Shown: piece after piece, positions 43,272 to 52,827 of the stretch
Numbering within the stretch: the first letter of the stretch is position 1
How the letters are laid out: the number at the start of each line of letters is the position of its first letter
From: Gramella sp. MAR_2010_147
GTDB lineage: Bacteria > Bacteroidota > Bacteroidia > Flavobacteriales > Flavobacteriaceae
Assembly (NCBI RefSeq): GCF_900105135.1
Contig: NZ_LT629741.1
Coordinates: forward strand, 2,953,001-3,017,000
Direction of reading: 5' to 3'
DNA: 64,000 nucleotides
Program-made: the position numbers and the translations under genes
The notes under the pieces: generated by a model
The model's input: only the letters and a program-made list of their open reading frames with translations
What the model was told of the DNA's origin: nothing
Database searches by the model: none

Positions 43272-44984
43272 ATGCTGAAAAAGTATTTCATTGGTAAAAT
43301 ATGTATGATGAATAAAATAAATGAAAGATTAAAGGGGCTAAAAGTCAAATCGGTTATTTCCGTTTTGTGCTATCTAATCTTTACCCATTTTATTTCCTGT
43401 AATAATAATCATACGGAAACCGATAGAGTAACCAAAGAAAAGGAAACAATTAAAAACAGGCCAAATATATTATTTGCTATTTCTGATGATCAGTCTTTTC
43501 CGCATGCCTCTATCTATGGTGAAGAATGGATTAATACACCGGCTTTTGACCGGGTGGCTAGAGAAGGGGTATTATTTACAAATGCTTTTTCTGCTTCTCC
43601 TGGCTGTAGTCCAAGTCGAGCAGCAATTTTAACGGGAATGAATCCCTGGCAACTTGAGCAGGCAGGAACTCATGACAGCGAATTTCCTACAGAATATACA
43701 GTCTTCCCCGATATTTTGGAAAAAATGGGATACAAAGTAGGCTATACCGGGAAAGGCTGGGGTCCGGGAAACTGGGAAGCAAGTGGTAGAAAACGTAATC
43801 CTGCTGGGGATCTTTATAATGACCGATATACTAAGCCTTTGTTGGAACATGTAAGTACCACAGATTACGCGGGAAATTTTGATGCATTTCTGGCTGAAAG
43901 AGACCAGGATAGGCCATTTTATTTTTGGTACGGTTCCCGTGAGCCACATAGAAGATTTGAAACAGGTTCTGGCTTAGAGTCTGGTAGAAGACTGGATGAG
44001 GTTAAAATTCCGGCTTTTCTTCCAGACAGTCCTGAAGTGAGAAGTGATCTCCTGGACTATGCTCTAGAGATAGAATATTTTGACCAGCATCTTGCTACTA
44101 TGATTGCGAAGCTTGAAGAAATTGGTGAACTTGAAAATACGATTATCGTAGTCACTTCAGATAATGGTATGTCCTTTCCCTCTGCCAAGGCTAATGCTTA
44201 TGAATATGGAACTCATGTTCCTTTAGCCATAAGATGGGGGAATCGTGTCAAAGGAGGAAGAACGTTGGAAGACCTCGTGAGTCTGATAGATCTGGCCCCC
44301 ACCTTCCTAGAGGCCGCGGCAGGTTCCCATTCTGCAGGTATTCTTAAGGAATATGCTATGGAAGGGAAGAGTCTTATAAGCACCCTAAAGAATAAAAACC
44401 AGGAAGAAGAAGGTGCCCGGGAAGCAGTTTTTACATCAAGGGAAAGGCATTCCAGTTCCAGATGGAATAACCTCACCTACCCTCAGCGAAGTATTCGAAC
44501 TGATGATTATTTATATATCCGGAATTTTAAACCGGAAAGATGGCCGGCAGGAGCACCCCAGAAGGTTGGTTCAGATGGAAAACTGGAACCTATGCATGGT
44601 GCCTATCATGACATTGATGCCTGTCCAACCTTTGATTTTATGGTAGAACATCGTAATGATCCCGATGTAAAACCACTTTTTGAAAAAGCGGTGAGTAAAA
44701 GACCGGCAGAAGAGCTTTTTAATATTAAAAATGATCCTTACTGCCTGGTAAACCTGGCCGACGATCCAAAGTCTCAAAAAATGTTGGTAGAGTTAAGAAC
44801 GGCCTTAGGTGGATACCTGATGCAAACTAATGATCCCAGAGTGACGGGAAATGGAGATATCTATGAAACCTATAAGCGATACTCTGCAATAAGAAAGTTT
44901 CCTGATCCGGATTGGCTTGATGAAAATGAATCAAATATTCCACCGCTATTAAATAAAACTAATAATTCAGGAAAACTTGATTAA
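43272..44984 (+). CDS. Sulfatase (family S1), second in the locus
   Basis: The 570-residue type I sulfatase has an N-terminal signal with lipobox-like FTHFISC; the start could be ATG 43308 (MNKINERL) rather than 43272. Metal ligands are in ILFAISDDQSFPH and the formylglycine site is CSPSRAAILTG (Cys112). GSREPHRRFE and TSDNGMSFPSAKANAYEYGT follow. Its sequence is closer to heparan-N-sulfatase-like proteins than the first sulfatase is, so the two probably cleave different sulfate positions. It follows the GH2 gene by 31 bp. Confidence 0.94.
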   Translation: MLKKYFIGKICMMNKINERLKGLKVKSVISVLCYLIFTHFISCNNNHTETDRVTKEKETIKNRPNILFAISDDQSFPHASIYGEEWINTPAFDRVAREGVLFTNAFSASPGCSPSRAAILTGMNPWQLEQAGTHDSEFPTEYTVFPDILEKMGYKVGYTGKGWGPGNWEASGRKRNPAGDLYNDRYTKPLLEHVSTTDYAGNFDAFLAERDQDRPFYFWYGSREPHRRFETGSGLESGRRLDEVKIPAFLPDSPEVRSDLLDYALEIEYFDQHLATMIAKLEEIGELENTIIVVTSDNGMSFPSAKANAYEYGTHVPLAIRWGNRVKGGRTLEDLVSLIDLAPTFLEAAAGSHSAGILKEYAMEGKSLISTLKNKNQEEEGAREAVFTSRERHSSSRWNNLTYPQRSIRTDDYLYIRNFKPERWPAGAPQKVGSDGKLEPMHGAYHDIDACPTFDFMVEHRNDPDVKPLFEKAVSKRPAEELFNIKNDPYCLVNLADDPKSQKMLVELRTALGGYLMQTNDPRVTGNGDIYETYKRYSAIRKFPDPDWLDENESNIPPLLNKTNNSGKLD

Positions 44985-45115
44985 CCTGGCTTGTGAAAAG
45001 AGCAGCAGCATTGAGTCTGAATACTTAAATTATGATTAACAACAGGGTAATTAACTTAATGATAAAATACTTTGCTTATCCGGTTAAGGAAATTCCGGTC
45101 ATTGCTAATGATGGA

Positions 45116-46513
45116 ATGACTTCACTACATAAAATAAAAACAGAATCCACTGTTTCGCTTATTGTGGCGTTCGTTCTGTCAGGGCTTTTCTTTTCCTGTC
45201 AAGAAAGCAAGCCTTCGCTGGAGGAGAATGAAATAGTCGTTGAGGCTCCTTTTGAAATGCCAGGAATAATAGTACCTAATTTCACCAATGCTCCAAGATA
45301 TCCTATAACCGAATTTGGTGCCGAAGCAGCAAACAAAGAGAAGAATACAAGAGCGATAAAGAAGGCTGTTGAGAAGGCTAATAGTGCTGGTGGAGGGAGT
45401 GTTATAATTCCTAAAGGAGAATGGTTAACAGGGAAAGTGCATTTGAAGAGCAATGTGAACCTGCATCTGGACGAAGGTGCAGTATTACTTTTTTCCGATG
45501 TTCCTGAAGATTATTTGCCCCCGGTACGAAGCACCTGGGAGGGGATGGAATGTTATAATTATTCGCCATTGATTTATGCATTTAAAGCTAAGAATGTTGC
45601 CATAACTGGTAAGGGGGAATTAAGGGCAAAAATGGACACCTGGGAAAAATGGTTTGACCGTCCTTCTGGCCATATGGAAAACCTTAAACGGCTTTACAAT
45701 ATGGCCGCCAAAGATGTCCCGGTTGAGCAAAGGCAAATGGTTAATGATAGTGCAAATTTTCGACCTCAGTTCATTCAATTCAATCGTTGCAATAACATAC
45801 TTATAGAGGGTGTATCCATTAAGAATAGTCCTTTTTGGGTGCTTCATCCCTTTATGTCCAGGAATGTGATCATTCGTAATATTAATGTCTATGCACATGG
45901 CCATAATAACGATGGGGTAGATCCCGAAATGAGTCAGAACATCCTAATAGAGAATTGTGTTTTTGATCAGGGAGATGATGCCATTGCGATAAAAGCAGGC
46001 CGAAATCAAGATGCCTGGCGCTTAAATACTCCTGCTAAAAATATCGTGATACGGAATTGTCTTGTTAAAAACGGACATCAGCTGGTTGCAATAGGAAGTG
46101 AACTTTCCGGTGGGGTTGAAAATGTTCTGGTAGAAAATTGTGAAGTTGAAGATGGAGCCAAATTAAACCATCTTTTATTTATAAAGACCAATGAGCGTCG
46201 GGGAGGATATGTTAAGAATGTTTACATGAAGAACATAAAGGCTGGGAAAATTGATAAAGGAATATTGGGTATAGAAACTGATGTCCTTTATCAGTGGAGA
46301 AATCTGGTTCCTACCTATGAACGGAGATTAACAAGAATTAGGGATATTCAGCTTGAAGAGGTGGTAGCCAAAGAAGTGAAATTTATCTCAAAGATAGATG
46401 GCGAGGAGGAATTACCTGTAGAAAATATTCTACTTAAGAATGTTTCGGCAAGTGTCGTAAAAGATTCCTTAAACATGCATGAACATGTCCTTAGCTTTTA
46501 TAATGAAGAGTAG
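45116..46513 (+). CDS. Glycoside hydrolase family 28 (polygalacturonase-like) lipoprotein
   Basis: The ATG at 45116 (MTSLHKIKTESTV) places a lipobox (SGLFFSC) correctly, giving 465 residues; the frame opens upstream at 45032. It has a right-handed beta-helix of GH28: EFGAEAANKEKNTRAIKKAV, then HGHNNDGVDPEMSQNILIEN, DQGDDAIAIKAGRNQ with the catalytic Asp pair, and GHQLVAIGSELSGGVENVLV. GH28 enzymes cleave alpha-linked galacturonate or related uronate/rhamnose chains. Together with the CE12 and mannonate genes it points to a pectin-like or uronate-containing substrate. Confidence 0.93.
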   Translation: MTSLHKIKTESTVSLIVAFVLSGLFFSCQESKPSLEENEIVVEAPFEMPGIIVPNFTNAPRYPITEFGAEAANKEKNTRAIKKAVEKANSAGGGSVIIPKGEWLTGKVHLKSNVNLHLDEGAVLLFSDVPEDYLPPVRSTWEGMECYNYSPLIYAFKAKNVAITGKGELRAKMDTWEKWFDRPSGHMENLKRLYNMAAKDVPVEQRQMVNDSANFRPQFIQFNRCNNILIEGVSIKNSPFWVLHPFMSRNVIIRNINVYAHGHNNDGVDPEMSQNILIENCVFDQGDDAIAIKAGRNQDAWRLNTPAKNIVIRNCLVKNGHQLVAIGSELSGGVENVLVENCEVEDGAKLNHLLFIKTNERRGGYVKNVYMKNIKAGKIDKGILGIETDVLYQWRNLVPTYERRLTRIRDIQLEEVVAKEVKFISKIDGEEELPVENILLKNVSASVVKDSLNMHEHVLSFYNEE

Positions 46514-46587
46514 AATTGTAAAAATCATCATATAAGGGAAGATTCCCTGGTAATTAGGAAGTAGAACTAAAATATAAAATTCAATAT

Positions 46588-47958
46588 ATGAAAAACTTAA
46601 ACCTTAAAAGACTAATGCTCGCATTGAGCGCAACTGCTATAATTAGTTGTGCTGATAAATCAGATGACAATCAACAAGGCAAGGCTCTTATTAACAATGA
46701 TAACCTGGAAGGGTGGTCGCAAAAAGGTGGGGAAGCGAAGTATTCAATTGCCGATGGAGTGATTACCGGAGAGACTGTTTCCAATACCCCTAATTCCTTT
46801 GTAGTAACCGACGAGTTGTATGATGATTTTATCCTAGAACTGGAATATAAAGTTGATCCCAGTATGAATTCCGGAATACAGATTAGAAGTAATAGCAAAC
46901 CTGAATATAAAAACGGGAGGGTACATGGGTATCAGGTAGAAATAGACCCTTCAGAGAGAAGTTGGAGTGGAGGAATCTACGAGGAAGCTAAAAGAGGCTG
47001 GCTATTTACCTTGGAAAATAATCAAAAAGCTCAACAAGCATTCAAGCAGAATGAGTGGAATCATGTGCGGGTAGAAGCTATGGGGGACACCATAAAAACA
47101 TGGTTAAATGGTACACCAACGGCTTTCCTGATAGATGATGAGACACCACAGGGCTTTATTGCACTTCAGGTACATGGAATTCAACCTGAGGATGAACCAG
47201 GAAAAAAAATCAGATGGAAGAATATCAGAATACAAACAGAAAATTTGAAAGATCATTCAAAGTCTATGGATCTTCAACCAGTAAATACTAAGAATAACCT
47301 GACTAAGAATGAAAGGGAAAATGGTTGGAAGCTTTTATGGGATGGAAAGACAACATCCGGTTGGAAAGGTGCCAGATTAGATAGTTTTCCAGAAAAAGGA
47401 TGGGTTATTGAAGATGGACTTTTAACCGTTCTTTCCACTGGAGGAGAGGAATCTGCAGCAGGTGGTGATATAGTCACTGAAAATTTATATGGTGATTTTG
47501 AATTGAAGGTGGATTTTAAAATTACCAAAGGTGCAAACAGTGGAGTTAAGTATTATGTAGATACAGATATTAATAAAGGCCCCGGTTCCTCTATTGGATT
47601 GGAATATCAAATTTTAGATGATAATAACCATCCGGATGCGAAATTAGGTAGCCATGAGGGTAGTAGAACTATTGCCTCCTTATACGATTTGATACAAGCC
47701 GATCCTAATAAGCCAGTTCGCCCTGTAGGTGAGTGGAATACAGCCCATATAATTTCTAAAGGCAACCACGTAGAGCACCTCCTAAATGGAGAAAAAGTAC
47801 TGGAATATGAAAGAGGCAATGAACAATTTAGAAAAATGGTTTCTGAAAGTAAGTATGCGCAATGGGCCAAATTTGGAGAACTGGAGAAAGGTCGAATTTT
47901 ATTACAGGATCATGGAGATAGAGTTTCATTTAAGAACATTAAAATAAAAGAACTTTAA
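46588..47958 (+). CDS. Tandem DUF1080 (3-keto-disaccharide hydrolase) lipoprotein
   Basis: The 456-residue protein has a lipobox (SATAIISC) and two consecutive LamG-like DUF1080 domains. The first spans about residues 35-210 (LEGWSQKGGEAKYSIADGVI, SGIQIRSNSKPEYKNGRVHG, KIRWKNIRIQ). The second spans about 240-455 (GWKLLWDGKTTSGWKGARLD, SGVKYYVDTDINKGPGSSIG, RVSFKNIKIK). DUF1080 proteins have been linked to cleavage of 3-keto-glycosides. It ends 1 bp before the next gene and sits beside two Gfo/Idh/MocA oxidoreductases, consistent with a shared pathway. Confidence 0.88.
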   Translation: MKNLNLKRLMLALSATAIISCADKSDDNQQGKALINNDNLEGWSQKGGEAKYSIADGVITGETVSNTPNSFVVTDELYDDFILELEYKVDPSMNSGIQIRSNSKPEYKNGRVHGYQVEIDPSERSWSGGIYEEAKRGWLFTLENNQKAQQAFKQNEWNHVRVEAMGDTIKTWLNGTPTAFLIDDETPQGFIALQVHGIQPEDEPGKKIRWKNIRIQTENLKDHSKSMDLQPVNTKNNLTKNERENGWKLLWDGKTTSGWKGARLDSFPEKGWVIEDGLLTVLSTGGEESAAGGDIVTENLYGDFELKVDFKITKGANSGVKYYVDTDINKGPGSSIGLEYQILDDNNHPDAKLGSHEGSRTIASLYDLIQADPNKPVRPVGEWNTAHIISKGNHVEHLLNGEKVLEYERGNEQFRKMVSESKYAQWAKFGELEKGRILLQDHGDRVSFKNIKIKEL

Positions 47959-47959
47959 T

Positions 47960-49303
47960 ATGTCATCAAGAAGAAAATTTATAACCGATTCTGTATTAGG
48001 GGGAGCCGCTGTTGCTTTTTCTGGATCATTAATGTCCATGCCGGCAAAAAGTTACAGGAAAATTGTTGGTTCCAATGACAGGCTTAATGTGGCCATTGCA
48101 GGATTAGGAAGAAGATTAGGAGCATTTTATACTCCTATTGCCTTAAAGAGTGCCAATGTTGAGCTGGTATATCTTTGTGATGTGATGAAAAAGCAGCGCG
48201 AAAGGGCTTTGAACAATTTTTCTAAACATATAGATTATAGGCCAAAGTTGGAGGTTGATATTAGGAAAGTGATCGATGATGAAAATGTAGATGTATTGCT
48301 AAACCTAACTCCTGATCATTGGCACACTCCCGGTTCTATATTGGCGATGCAAGGAGGGAAACATGTTTATGTAGAGAAGCCCTGCAGTCATAATATGAAT
48401 GAAAATGAACTATTGGTGGCAGCCGCAAAAAAATACGATAAGATAGTACAAATGGGGAATCAGCAACGTTCTTCAGATCATACGATTGAACTTATTAAAG
48501 ATATACATGACGGAGCAATAGGAAAGCCATATAAGGCTGTAGCTTTTTATGTTAATTCTCGTTCTTCTGTTCCTGTTCAGAAAAAGGCATTTGTCCCGGA
48601 GGGACTTGATTGGGATTTATGGCAGGGACCGGCTATTCATCGCGAGTATACCTCAGAAACCTGGGATTATAACTGGCACTGGTACGGCTGGAATTATGGT
48701 ACGGCAGAAGCCGGTAACAATGGAACTCATGAACTTGATATTGCGCGATGGGCCTTACAGGTTGGATATCCCGAACATACCAGGGTGATTGCAGGTAAAA
48801 GGCAATTTAAGGATGATGGCTGGGAAATGTATGACAGTATGGAAGCAACTTTTAATTTTTCAGATAATAAAATCATCCAGTGGGACGGAAAAAGTCGTAA
48901 CGCCTATAATACCTATGGTGCGGGGCGTGGAACCTTAATTTATGGAAGTGAAGGTGCTGCTTTTGTAGATAGGGATAGATATGAAATGACCAATCTCGGA
49001 GGCGAGATTATTAAAGAAAGAAAAACAGGTTCAAATGAAGCCGGTACAGCCTTGGGTGGAGGTGGAGACACCTCTACAGCTCATATTTTAAATTTCTTCA
49101 ATACTATTCGAGGAACTGAAAAGTTGCAGGCTCCAATAGATGATGCTGCCGTTAGTATGGCTATGGTACATTATGCAAATATAGCCTACCGTACAGGAAA
49201 AGATTTTGATATTGACGAAAAGAATGGTCGAATTTATGACCGCGATGCCATGGCCCTCTGGAGCAGAGAGTATGAAAATGGCTGGGAACCGAAATTATAC
49301 TAA
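47960..49303 (+). CDS. Gfo/Idh/MocA oxidoreductase with twin-arginine signal
   Basis: The 447-residue protein begins MSSRRKFITDSVLGGAAVAF, a Tat signal, so it is probably exported folded with its nicotinamide cofactor. The Rossmann core follows (DRLNVAIAGLGRRLG, VDVLLNLTPDHWHTPGSILA, GKHVYVEKPCSHNMNENE with the EKP motif, then QRSSDHTIELIKDIHDGAIG). It may oxidise a sugar hydroxyl in the periplasm. It starts 1 bp after the DUF1080 gene and 50 bp before a second family member. Confidence 0.92.
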   Translation: MSSRRKFITDSVLGGAAVAFSGSLMSMPAKSYRKIVGSNDRLNVAIAGLGRRLGAFYTPIALKSANVELVYLCDVMKKQRERALNNFSKHIDYRPKLEVDIRKVIDDENVDVLLNLTPDHWHTPGSILAMQGGKHVYVEKPCSHNMNENELLVAAAKKYDKIVQMGNQQRSSDHTIELIKDIHDGAIGKPYKAVAFYVNSRSSVPVQKKAFVPEGLDWDLWQGPAIHREYTSETWDYNWHWYGWNYGTAEAGNNGTHELDIARWALQVGYPEHTRVIAGKRQFKDDGWEMYDSMEATFNFSDNKIIQWDGKSRNAYNTYGAGRGTLIYGSEGAAFVDRDRYEMTNLGGEIIKERKTGSNEAGTALGGGGDTSTAHILNFFNTIRGTEKLQAPIDDAAVSMAMVHYANIAYRTGKDFDIDEKNGRIYDRDAMALWSREYENGWEPKLY

Positions 49304-49353
49304 GCCTGGAAAACCTGAATGTATGATTGAAGCAAATCTAATTATTAAGTAAG

Positions 49354-50574
49354 ATGAAAAGAAGAGAGTTTGTAATAAAAGGAGGCCTAACTTCTATGGC
49401 CTTGACCGCATCTACTTCTCTATTAGGGAATGTTAATTCTATCCTTGGAGCAAATGATACTATAAATATTGGGATTATTGGAACCGGTAGAAGAGGTAGG
49501 GGATTAATACCTATTGTCAAGCAGATAAAAAACCTGAATATAGTGGCTTGTTGTGATGTTATTCCTTCACATCTGGATATGGCGCTAAAGCAGGTCGATG
49601 GTCGTGCCAGGGGATATTCAGATTATCGGAAATTGCTGGATGATAGGGATGTGGATGCAGTACTGGTGGCAACTCCGTTTAGTATGCATTCTAATATGAA
49701 CATTGATGCAATGAATGCTGGTAAACATGTTTACGGTGAAAAAACCCTGGCAAAAGGTTATGATGGAATTCAGAATTTGCTTAAAGCAAGGAATTCTAAG
49801 ATAATTTTTCAAACAGGGCATCAATATCACAGTTCCAGGTTGTATTCCCATATTATTGAATTAATCCAAGGGGGTAAGATTGGACAAATAGCTGCCCTAG
49901 AATGTCAATGGAATCGATCTGGTGACTGGCGGCGTCCAGTGGATGATCCTGAGATGGAAAGATTGATAAACTGGCGCATGTACAGAGAATATTCAGGGGG
50001 ACTCACCGCCGAACTCTCTTCTCACCAAATAGATTTCGCCATGTGGTTGTTAGAATCTACACCAACACAGGTGATGGGTACAGGAGGGATCGATTACTGG
50101 AAGGACGGCAGGGAAACCTATGATAACACCCATTTAATCTATAGCTATCCTAATGGGGTAGAAGCAAAATATACCTGTCTTACCACTAATGCAAGGAGTG
50201 ATTACCAGATAAAAGTGATGGGTGATAAAGGTACGATTATATTAGATAACACGAGAGCCTGGTTTTACCCTGAAGTTATTCCTAAGGATAAAGAAAAAGA
50301 GATTGGAAATGTTGACGGAGTTTCTGGAGCCACTATTCAATGGGAAGAAGGGAAAGGAATTCCAATAAATGTTGAGCACGCGAACCCCAGCAAACAAGCC
50401 TTGATGGATTTTAGAGATAGCGTTATAAACAACAAAGTTCCTCTTTCTAATCTTATCACAGGTTCTCAAACCGCTATTGCCGTACAAATGGCATTGGATG
50501 CTATGTATAATAATGAGATTGTAAAATGGAAATCAGAGTTTGATACCTGGCTTTCAGAGGCTCGGTGTCCTTAG
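49354..50574 (+). CDS. Gfo/Idh/MocA oxidoreductase with twin-arginine signal, second copy
   Basis: The 406-residue paralogue has a Tat-type leader (MKRREFVIKGGLTSMALTAS), a Rossmann fold (TINIGIIGTGRRGRGLIPIV, DAVLVATPFSMHSNMNIDAM) and GKHVYGEKTLAKGYDG in place of EKP. The EKT variant retains the lysine. Further conserved parts are TGHQYHSSRLYSHIIELIQG and WRMYREYSGGLTAELSSHQI. It is only distantly similar to its neighbour, so the two are unlikely to be a recent duplication. Different positions or directions of sugar oxidation are conceivable. Confidence 0.92.
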   Translation: MKRREFVIKGGLTSMALTASTSLLGNVNSILGANDTINIGIIGTGRRGRGLIPIVKQIKNLNIVACCDVIPSHLDMALKQVDGRARGYSDYRKLLDDRDVDAVLVATPFSMHSNMNIDAMNAGKHVYGEKTLAKGYDGIQNLLKARNSKIIFQTGHQYHSSRLYSHIIELIQGGKIGQIAALECQWNRSGDWRRPVDDPEMERLINWRMYREYSGGLTAELSSHQIDFAMWLLESTPTQVMGTGGIDYWKDGRETYDNTHLIYSYPNGVEAKYTCLTTNARSDYQIKVMGDKGTIILDNTRAWFYPEVIPKDKEKEIGNVDGVSGATIQWEEGKGIPINVEHANPSKQALMDFRDSVINNKVPLSNLITGSQTAIAVQMALDAMYNNEIVKWKSEFDTWLSEARCP

Positions 50575-50661
50575 AAATGTTTTTGATTTTCCAGAAAAGA
50601 TCAGATTCAACAATCAAGATAGAAGTAAATATTGCCTAAAATTTTAAGTAAATAAAAAGAA

Positions 50662-52641
50662 ATGAAAATTAAATCAAACGATCGACTAACTCTGCTAACC
50701 TTATTTTTAGGTTTCCTTATTTGCCTTGGAAGTGCTTCAGTAATGGCCCAGGAATTTGAGATTGGTTCTCCAAATCAGAAGCTAGAGGCTTCCATAACTC
50801 TAGGTGACAAAATTTATTACTCCCTTTCCTATTCAGGTGAAAAATTGCTGGATAATAACTATTTGAGCATGACTCTGAAGGATGAAACCCTGGGAATTGA
50901 TCCAAAATTTCAATCTAAAGAAACTGGAGAGAATAACAAGAAATCTTCTCCCGTGGTTCCGCTAAAATTTTCTACAATTAAAGATCATTATAAAAGCTTG
51001 GTTCTTAAGTTTAAGGGAGGTTATAGTGTAGAGTTCAGGGCTTATGATGATGGTTTCGCCTACAGGTTCATTACCGATAAACGGAAGGAAATAGAGGTGA
51101 TTGATGAAGAATTTGTGATCAATTTTCACGAAAATTATACGGTGCATTTGCAGCAAACACCTTCTTTTAAAACAAATTATGAATATCCCTATACCCATCT
51201 AGAATCTGAAAATTTTAATGCTGAAAGTAATATGTCAACTTTACCAGTGTTGATTGAAACTAATAGCCAGTATAATATCTTAATATCTGAATCAGATCTA
51301 TTTGATTATCCGGCAATGTTCTTAAAAGGAACAGATAATAATGGAATGCGATCCATATTTCCCAAAAATCCGGTGAAGTTTGAAGAAGATAATGACCGAA
51401 GAGTGAAAATAATAGAACGGGCAGATTATATAGCCAAAACATCGGGCAAAAGAAGTTTTCCGTGGAGATACTTCGTGATTTCTGAGGAAGATGGGGATTT
51501 GTTAGAAAATACCATGACCTACAAGCTGGCGCCAAATAATAAAATAGAAGATCCATCATGGATAAGGCCTGGACAGGTGAGTTGGGAATGGTGGAATGGA
51601 GCATCGGCCTACAATGTCGACTTTGTTTCGGGATACAATGAAGAAACTTATAAGTACTATATTGACTTCGCTTCAGAATTTGGAATTTCTTACATCATTA
51701 TGGATGAAGGCTGGGCAGAAAGTACAACCGATCCTTATACACCTAACCCCGACATAGATTTATTCGAACTTATAAAATATGGAAAAGAGAGAAATGTAGA
51801 TATAGTTCTTTGGCTACCATGGTTAACAGTGGAGCACAATTTTGAGCTTTTCAAAACTTTTAATGAATGGGGTATTGCCGGGGTGAAAGTAGATTTCATG
51901 GATCGTAGTGACCAGTGGATGGTAAACTTTTACGAAAGAGTGGCAAAAGAAGCAGCTAAAAATCAATTGTTCATAGATTTTCATGGATCTTTTAAACCTG
52001 CAGGTTTAGAGAGAGCGTATCCCAATATTTTAACCTATGAGGGTGTTTTAGGAATGGAGCAAATGAGCCGGGCAAAACCAGATAATAGTATCTACCTGCC
52101 TTTTATGAGGAATGCGGTAGGTGCTATGGACTATACACCTGGAGCAATGATAAGTATGCAACCCGAAATATACCATAGTCAAAGACCAAATTCAGCAGGA
52201 ATAGGTACAAGAGTCTATCAGATGGCACTTTTCATAATCTTTGAAAGCGGTCTTCAGATGTTAGCAGATAGTCCGTCAAATTATTATAGGGAAAGAGAGA
52301 GTACCGAATTTATTACTCAGGTTCCGGTTACCTGGGACGAAACCCGAGCCTTGGATAACAAAATAGGGGAATATGTAATAGTTGCTAAACGTAAGGGTGA
52401 TAAATGGTATATAGGAGGAATGACCAATAACGATGAGAAGGAACGTGTTTTTGAAGTAAATCTCGATTTTCTGGAAAATGATGATTCATACAATATGATC
52501 TATTTTGAAGACGGTGTGAACGCCGAAAGGCAAGCAATGGATTATAGAAAAGGAGAAGCCCAGTTAGATAACGAAAGCTCTATTAAAATTAAGATGGCAA
52601 GAAATGGTGGTTTTGTAGCGGTGATTGAAAAAAATGATTAA
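50662..52641 (+). CDS. Glycoside hydrolase family 97
   Basis: The 659-residue secreted enzyme has a signal peptide ending ASVMAQ and the GH97 layout: an N-terminal beta-supersandwich (about 30-300), a TIM barrel (about 300-560: GQVSWEWWNGASAYNVDF, GISYIIMDEGWAEST) and a C-terminal sandwich. The segment GVKVDFMDRSDQW (Asp411 region) corresponds to the nucleophile-bearing strand of retaining GH97 alpha-galactosidases rather than the glutamate base of inverting SusB-type enzymes. An alpha-galactosidase-type or related activity is therefore favoured. Confidence 0.93.
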   Translation: MKIKSNDRLTLLTLFLGFLICLGSASVMAQEFEIGSPNQKLEASITLGDKIYYSLSYSGEKLLDNNYLSMTLKDETLGIDPKFQSKETGENNKKSSPVVPLKFSTIKDHYKSLVLKFKGGYSVEFRAYDDGFAYRFITDKRKEIEVIDEEFVINFHENYTVHLQQTPSFKTNYEYPYTHLESENFNAESNMSTLPVLIETNSQYNILISESDLFDYPAMFLKGTDNNGMRSIFPKNPVKFEEDNDRRVKIIERADYIAKTSGKRSFPWRYFVISEEDGDLLENTMTYKLAPNNKIEDPSWIRPGQVSWEWWNGASAYNVDFVSGYNEETYKYYIDFASEFGISYIIMDEGWAESTTDPYTPNPDIDLFELIKYGKERNVDIVLWLPWLTVEHNFELFKTFNEWGIAGVKVDFMDRSDQWMVNFYERVAKEAAKNQLFIDFHGSFKPAGLERAYPNILTYEGVLGMEQMSRAKPDNSIYLPFMRNAVGAMDYTPGAMISMQPEIYHSQRPNSAGIGTRVYQMALFIIFESGLQMLADSPSNYYRERESTEFITQVPVTWDETRALDNKIGEYVIVAKRKGDKWYIGGMTNNDEKERVFEVNLDFLENDDSYNMIYFEDGVNAERQAMDYRKGEAQLDNESSIKIKMARNGGFVAVIEKND

Positions 52642-52752
52642 TGAGAAATTTTCCTGTAAAAAGATAAGCTTTTTAGGAATTAGATCCTTTTAAAAGCAGA
52701 TATTCATTTAGACTGAAAAAAGGAAGAATGATATCAATAATTGATGGAGTAG

Positions 52753-52783
52753 GAAGACTGCTTAAAAGCTAAAGGTCTTCTTT
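52753..52783 (+). terminator. Candidate terminator after GH97
   Basis: GAAGAC (52753-52758) pairs with GTCTTC (52775-52780), with a second small stem GCTT/AAGC inside and a short T tract after. It divides the enzyme genes from the permease. Confidence 0.45.
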
Positions 52784-52827
52784 AAACGGAGGCCCTTATA
52801 CATTCACTTTAAAATATCGTATAGTTA

